Source: Nitrososphaerales archaeon TH5895 (GTDB taxonomy: Archaea; Thermoproteota; Nitrososphaeria; Nitrososphaerales; Nitrososphaeraceae). From it: a stretch of 7,638 bases of DNA. Below, one piece after another: positions 5,802 to 7,638 of the stretch. A program made the translations under genes and the position numbers. The first letter of the stretch is position 1. Every line of letters begins with the position of its first letter. Location of the stretch: assembly GCA_014523695.1 (NCBI GenBank), contig JAATVS010000007.1:1-7638 (forward strand). Reading direction: 5' to 3'. The notes below the pieces were generated by a model. It was not told the origin of the DNA and made no database searches. It saw only the letters and a list, made by a program, of their open reading frames with translations.

Positions 5802-6962
5802 ATGAAAAAGTTTTCAAATGGCATTAATATTATTCATTATCTAGAGGGTAAACCAACAATTGTGGCACCTTTATTCATTGCCTCCATTGCCATCTTAATA
5901 GTTTTAGTGGTCAATACGAGCACAGGAAGCATTGTGTATTCTCAGATTATGCCGTCGAATAACAGTATTAACACAATTGAAAATAAAACGTTATCTCCTC
6001 AGATGGAGTTAAAAAATATGACTTCAAATCAGACTGTAGCTAATGGCGGACAGAATACTAATCAAAGTGGAATTCTCTCTAATTCATCAATAAATAATGT
6101 ATTACAAAATAATATGAGTAGTTTAGAAAATACTACCAAACCACAAAGTATAGTTCCGCAAGTGAAGATCACATCTCTTAACAAAGGTCAAGAAGTTCCT
6201 GTAGGCACATTATCAATTAATGGCGTATCTTCGGACAATTCGTCAAGTGGATGTGATGTATATGTTCTATTGAACGGTATCAAACCCTATCAGAGAGTCA
6301 CTCCTGCGGGTCAAGGTGATACCAGTAATAGTACCACGGATTATTCGACGTGGCGATTTACTTTTTTACCAGCCTATGGGCTGATTTCAGAAGGAGATAA
6401 CAAGATGACTGCAAAAATTACGTGTATAAATGGTAGTATCAATGCTACGAAGTTCAATAGTCTGAATGTAACTGGTGTAGTATCTAACCTCCTCAATTCA
6501 AGTACAACTACACCACAAACTGTTAATTCCGTGCAAGGCAGTGACAATGCCACCACAAATGGTAATCTTGTTCAAGGGAACTCAACGTCTCTAATGTCTA
6601 CGTATTCCCCACCTGTGGCTGTTCAACAAAACCCTACAGCTGGTGGTATAACACCGCAGACTAGCTACTTTGGGATAACTCCTTCGCCTCCCCTTTCTGA
6701 TGAAAATCCAATTCAAAATTCTTCTCTTATTCAACAGGAAGAGCAAAAGCCTATAAACGGCATTTCCAGTGAAGGCGAGGGTCTAGATAGTGATCAGCTC
6801 GACTCTGTTGATAAGGAAATATCCATGCAAACAAAGAGGGCCGTCGACGAATTTATATCCAAAGTCCAAGGCACAGTTGAAGAGCGGCTAGAAGAAGCAT
6901 TGAAGATGAGAACTCCATTTCAACTTGTTATCCCAACACCATTTGATTCTGATGATGACTAG
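5802..6962 (+). CDS. Secreted or membrane-anchored glycoprotein with one Ig-like domain
   Basis: The protein has 386 residues and its start is fixed by GGAGGA. Residues 20-38 form a hydrophobic helix after a basic N-terminus with two further Lys (KK, GK), which acts as a signal or uncleaved anchor. Residues 50-115 are Asn/Ser/Thr-rich and unstructured. Residues 119-226 form a beta-rich domain from VKITSLNKGQEVPVGTLSI to SLNVTGV, with C151 and C208 placed for a disulfide and YSTWRF in between. From memory this Ig-like module recurs in Nitrososphaera surface proteins. A second low-complexity stretch follows (230-330). An acidic amphipathic helix at about 332-368 (QLDSVDKEI to EERLEEALKM) precedes the end FDSDDD. 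I count 17 N-x-S/T sequons, so heavy N-glycosylation is likely. The role may be cell-surface structure or adhesion; no catalytic motif is visible. The distinct C-terminal helix could bind a partner. Confidence 0.82.
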   Translation: MKKFSNGINIIHYLEGKPTIVAPLFIASIAILIVLVVNTSTGSIVYSQIMPSNNSINTIENKTLSPQMELKNMTSNQTVANGGQNTNQSGILSNSSINNVLQNNMSSLENTTKPQSIVPQVKITSLNKGQEVPVGTLSINGVSSDNSSSGCDVYVLLNGIKPYQRVTPAGQGDTSNSTTDYSTWRFTFLPAYGLISEGDNKMTAKITCINGSINATKFNSLNVTGVVSNLLNSSTTTPQTVNSVQGSDNATTNGNLVQGNSTSLMSTYSPPVAVQQNPTAGGITPQTSYFGITPSPPLSDENPIQNSSLIQQEEQKPINGISSEGEGLDSDQLDSVDKEISMQTKRAVDEFISKVQGTVEERLEEALKMRTPFQLVIPTPFDSDDD

Positions 6963-7150
6963 ATAATTAACCGAAAATTAGCTGAACTCTTTATTTGTAC
7001 TATACGATAGAATGACGGATTGATGCTTATACGATAATTATTGTGGGATATATTGAATATACCTCAGCCACCACTTTAGTAGATAAATCCACGCAACTGA
7101 ATTTGGCAATCTATCCTACGTTAATAGTACTTATGTGATTGATAACAAAA

Positions 7151-7170
7151 ATTGCGATTCATTGCGATTC
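7151..7170. repeat. Perfect 10-bp tandem duplication
   Basis: ATTGCGATTC occurs twice head to tail with no gap. Ten bases is about one helical turn, so both copies face the same side of the DNA and could be a tandem protein-binding site. A simple slippage duplication is equally possible. Confidence 0.6.
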
Positions 7171-7268
7171 GAACTAAATTATTAATTTGGCGACTTTGAC
7201 AGCATTTGTTACAGCTCGGATAGCCTCTTAGTGAATTGTTTCTTAGTGCTACTCGCTTAGATCCGCTA

Positions 7269-7286
7269 TCAGATTCGACGGTCTGA
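7269..7286. other. Short hairpin
   Basis: TCAGA and TCTGA pair perfectly, and two further G-T positions extend the stem to seven pairs around CGAC in the RNA of the + strand. GATAGC (7219-7224) and GCTATC (7265-7270) form another, longer-range inverted repeat that overlaps its base. They could be part of a small RNA, but no promoter or clear end is visible. Confidence 0.25.
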
Positions 7287-7398
7287 ATTAAACGGGGAAA
7301 TGATAACCTGTTAGAGTAGTGAAAGGAGTATTGAAATCAGGGGTGATGAAATATATCATGACATACAAATCGTAATCCAACGTGAAGCGAAAAAATAA

Positions 7399-7495
7399 AT
7401 GTCCATTAAGATGAAGAAGGAATGCAATGCATGTGACATCGCTTTACAGTAAACAGAATATTTCATCTGTCCGAGGCGTTTACTGAGGTTGTGCG
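7399..7495 (+). pseudogene. Decayed remnant of a DUF1272-like zinc-binding protein gene
   Basis: ATG 7399 starts MSIK and continues MKKECNACDIALQ to an in-frame TAA at 7450-7452. The same frame then reads TEYFIC (7453-7470). Together this matches what I remember of the N-terminus of DUF1272 (PF06906): a basic start, C-x2-C-D, a Leu, a short linker with TE, then IC. That family continues with ECTFC-x2-C. The bases after TGT 7468-7470 read GAG, GC, G, TTT, .., GAG, .., TGT GCG (7473-7495), which restores E-C-T-F-x-E-x-C-A if a few small deletions and two substitutions are allowed. No CPNCGGELV-like second knuckle follows. With a nonsense codon, several indels and a missing C-terminus, this looks like an inactivated, truncated copy. 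A short chance ORF is the alternative. Confidence 0.5.
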
Positions 7496-7534
7496 CATCG
7501 TAATTTTAATTTTTATCATAATAGATCTCAGATC

Positions 7535-7638
7535 ATGAGAATACTTATTCAATTTCGCCGATACATTATTTCTCCGTGGTCACAAATGGTATACTATACA
7601 ATGATTGAGATACATCAACGCACCAAAAGAAAGTTTCA
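7535..7638 (+). CDS. Possible 5' part of a gene cut by the right edge
   Basis: ATG 7535 opens 34 codons without a stop to the end of the window. The peptide is basic and aromatic (MRILIQFRRYIISPWSQMVY at its start) and I do not recognise it. A TTTTAATTTTTAT tract at 7504-7516 sits about 25 bases upstream and could be a TATA box for a leaderless message. There is no Shine-Dalgarno sequence. The ORF is too short to separate from chance. Confidence 0.2.
   Translation, partial: MRILIQFRRYIISPWSQMVYYTMIEIHQRTKRKF

Larger units (their letters stand above)
6963..7398. other. Non-coding spacer with short repeats
   Basis: I find no ORF of plausible size on either strand here. The spacer holds two copies of TATACGATA (7001-7009 and 7028-7036), a 10-bp tandem repeat, two copies of TCTTAGTG (7226-7233 and 7241-7248), and a hairpin at 7269-7286. 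GTGATGA at 7343-7349 matches a C box, but no D box (CTGA) follows at a suitable distance. No tRNA fold is visible. Confidence 0.5.

Noticed and set aside
6374..6556. 60-codon minus-strand frame with hydrophobic product
   Set aside because: It is antisense to the Ig-like domain; its hydrophobic look comes from reading Asn/Thr codons in reverse.
7161..7175. tRNA T-arm-like sequence on the minus strand (AGTTCGAATCGC)
   Set aside because: The flanking bases do not form the T stem and no acceptor, D or anticodon arm is visible, so neither a tRNA nor a tRNA-derived attachment site is supported.
7343..7380. C/D-box small RNA suggested by GTGATGA
   Set aside because: No CTGA D box or internal C'/D' pair follows within the usual 60 bases or so.
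7567..7638. End of a minus-strand gene entering from the right edge
   Set aside because: The frame has only about 23 codons before a stop and its peptide is not recognisable, so it cannot be told from chance.

Overview
The window looks like chromosomal DNA from an ammonia-oxidising archaeon of the Nitrososphaerales (Nitrososphaera / Nitrosocosmicus type). I infer this from three protein families that I recall mainly from that group: a ten-helix membrane protein with the motif GTAQMERQI in its tail, a fused RAD55-like ATPase and class III cyclase-like protein, and a tiny secreted protein with the core CGNGLLPLNVYCQN. Asn/Ser/Thr-rich secreted proteins full of N-glycosylation sequons and archaeal TATA-like boxes fit the same picture. 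This is recognition from memory, not a database result. All credible genes lie on the + strand.

Layout. Bases 1-365 hold an unrecognised helical, charged protein whose frame is still open at the left edge. Bases 510-728 encode a 72-residue secreted or membrane-anchored peptide. Bases 778-4635 hold the core of the window: three co-directional genes for a ten-helix membrane protein with a cytoplasmic coiled-coil tail, a MinD/ParA-type ATPase, and a RAD55-like ATPase joined through a Cys/His knuckle to a class III cyclase homology domain. Bases 4636-5214 are mostly non-coding, with a GC-rich hairpin element and a doubtful 47-codon membrane ORF. Bases 5215-5457 encode the small secreted two-cysteine protein, probably from a leaderless transcript. 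Bases 5458-5801 are a leader and regulatory region with T-tracts, TATA candidates, two adjacent perfect palindromes and a strong Shine-Dalgarno sequence. Bases 5802-6962 encode a glycosylated extracellular protein with one Ig-like domain. Bases 6963-7638 are decayed sequence with short repeats, the remnant of a DUF1272-like zinc-binding protein gene, and an ORF of unknown status running off the right edge.

How the genes may work together. The membrane protein, the MinD-like switch and the ATPase-cyclase fusion could form a membrane-linked signalling module: sensing in the membrane, ATP-dependent switching on its inner face, and nucleotide-based output or sensing. That is inference from adjacency and domain content. 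The cyclase domain keeps both metal-binding Asp residues and the transition-state Arg, but it lacks the usual substrate-specifying Lys/Asp pair and the transition-state Asn, so its product, if it has one, is uncertain. The two secreted proteins downstream belong to the cell surface and show no sequence link to the module.
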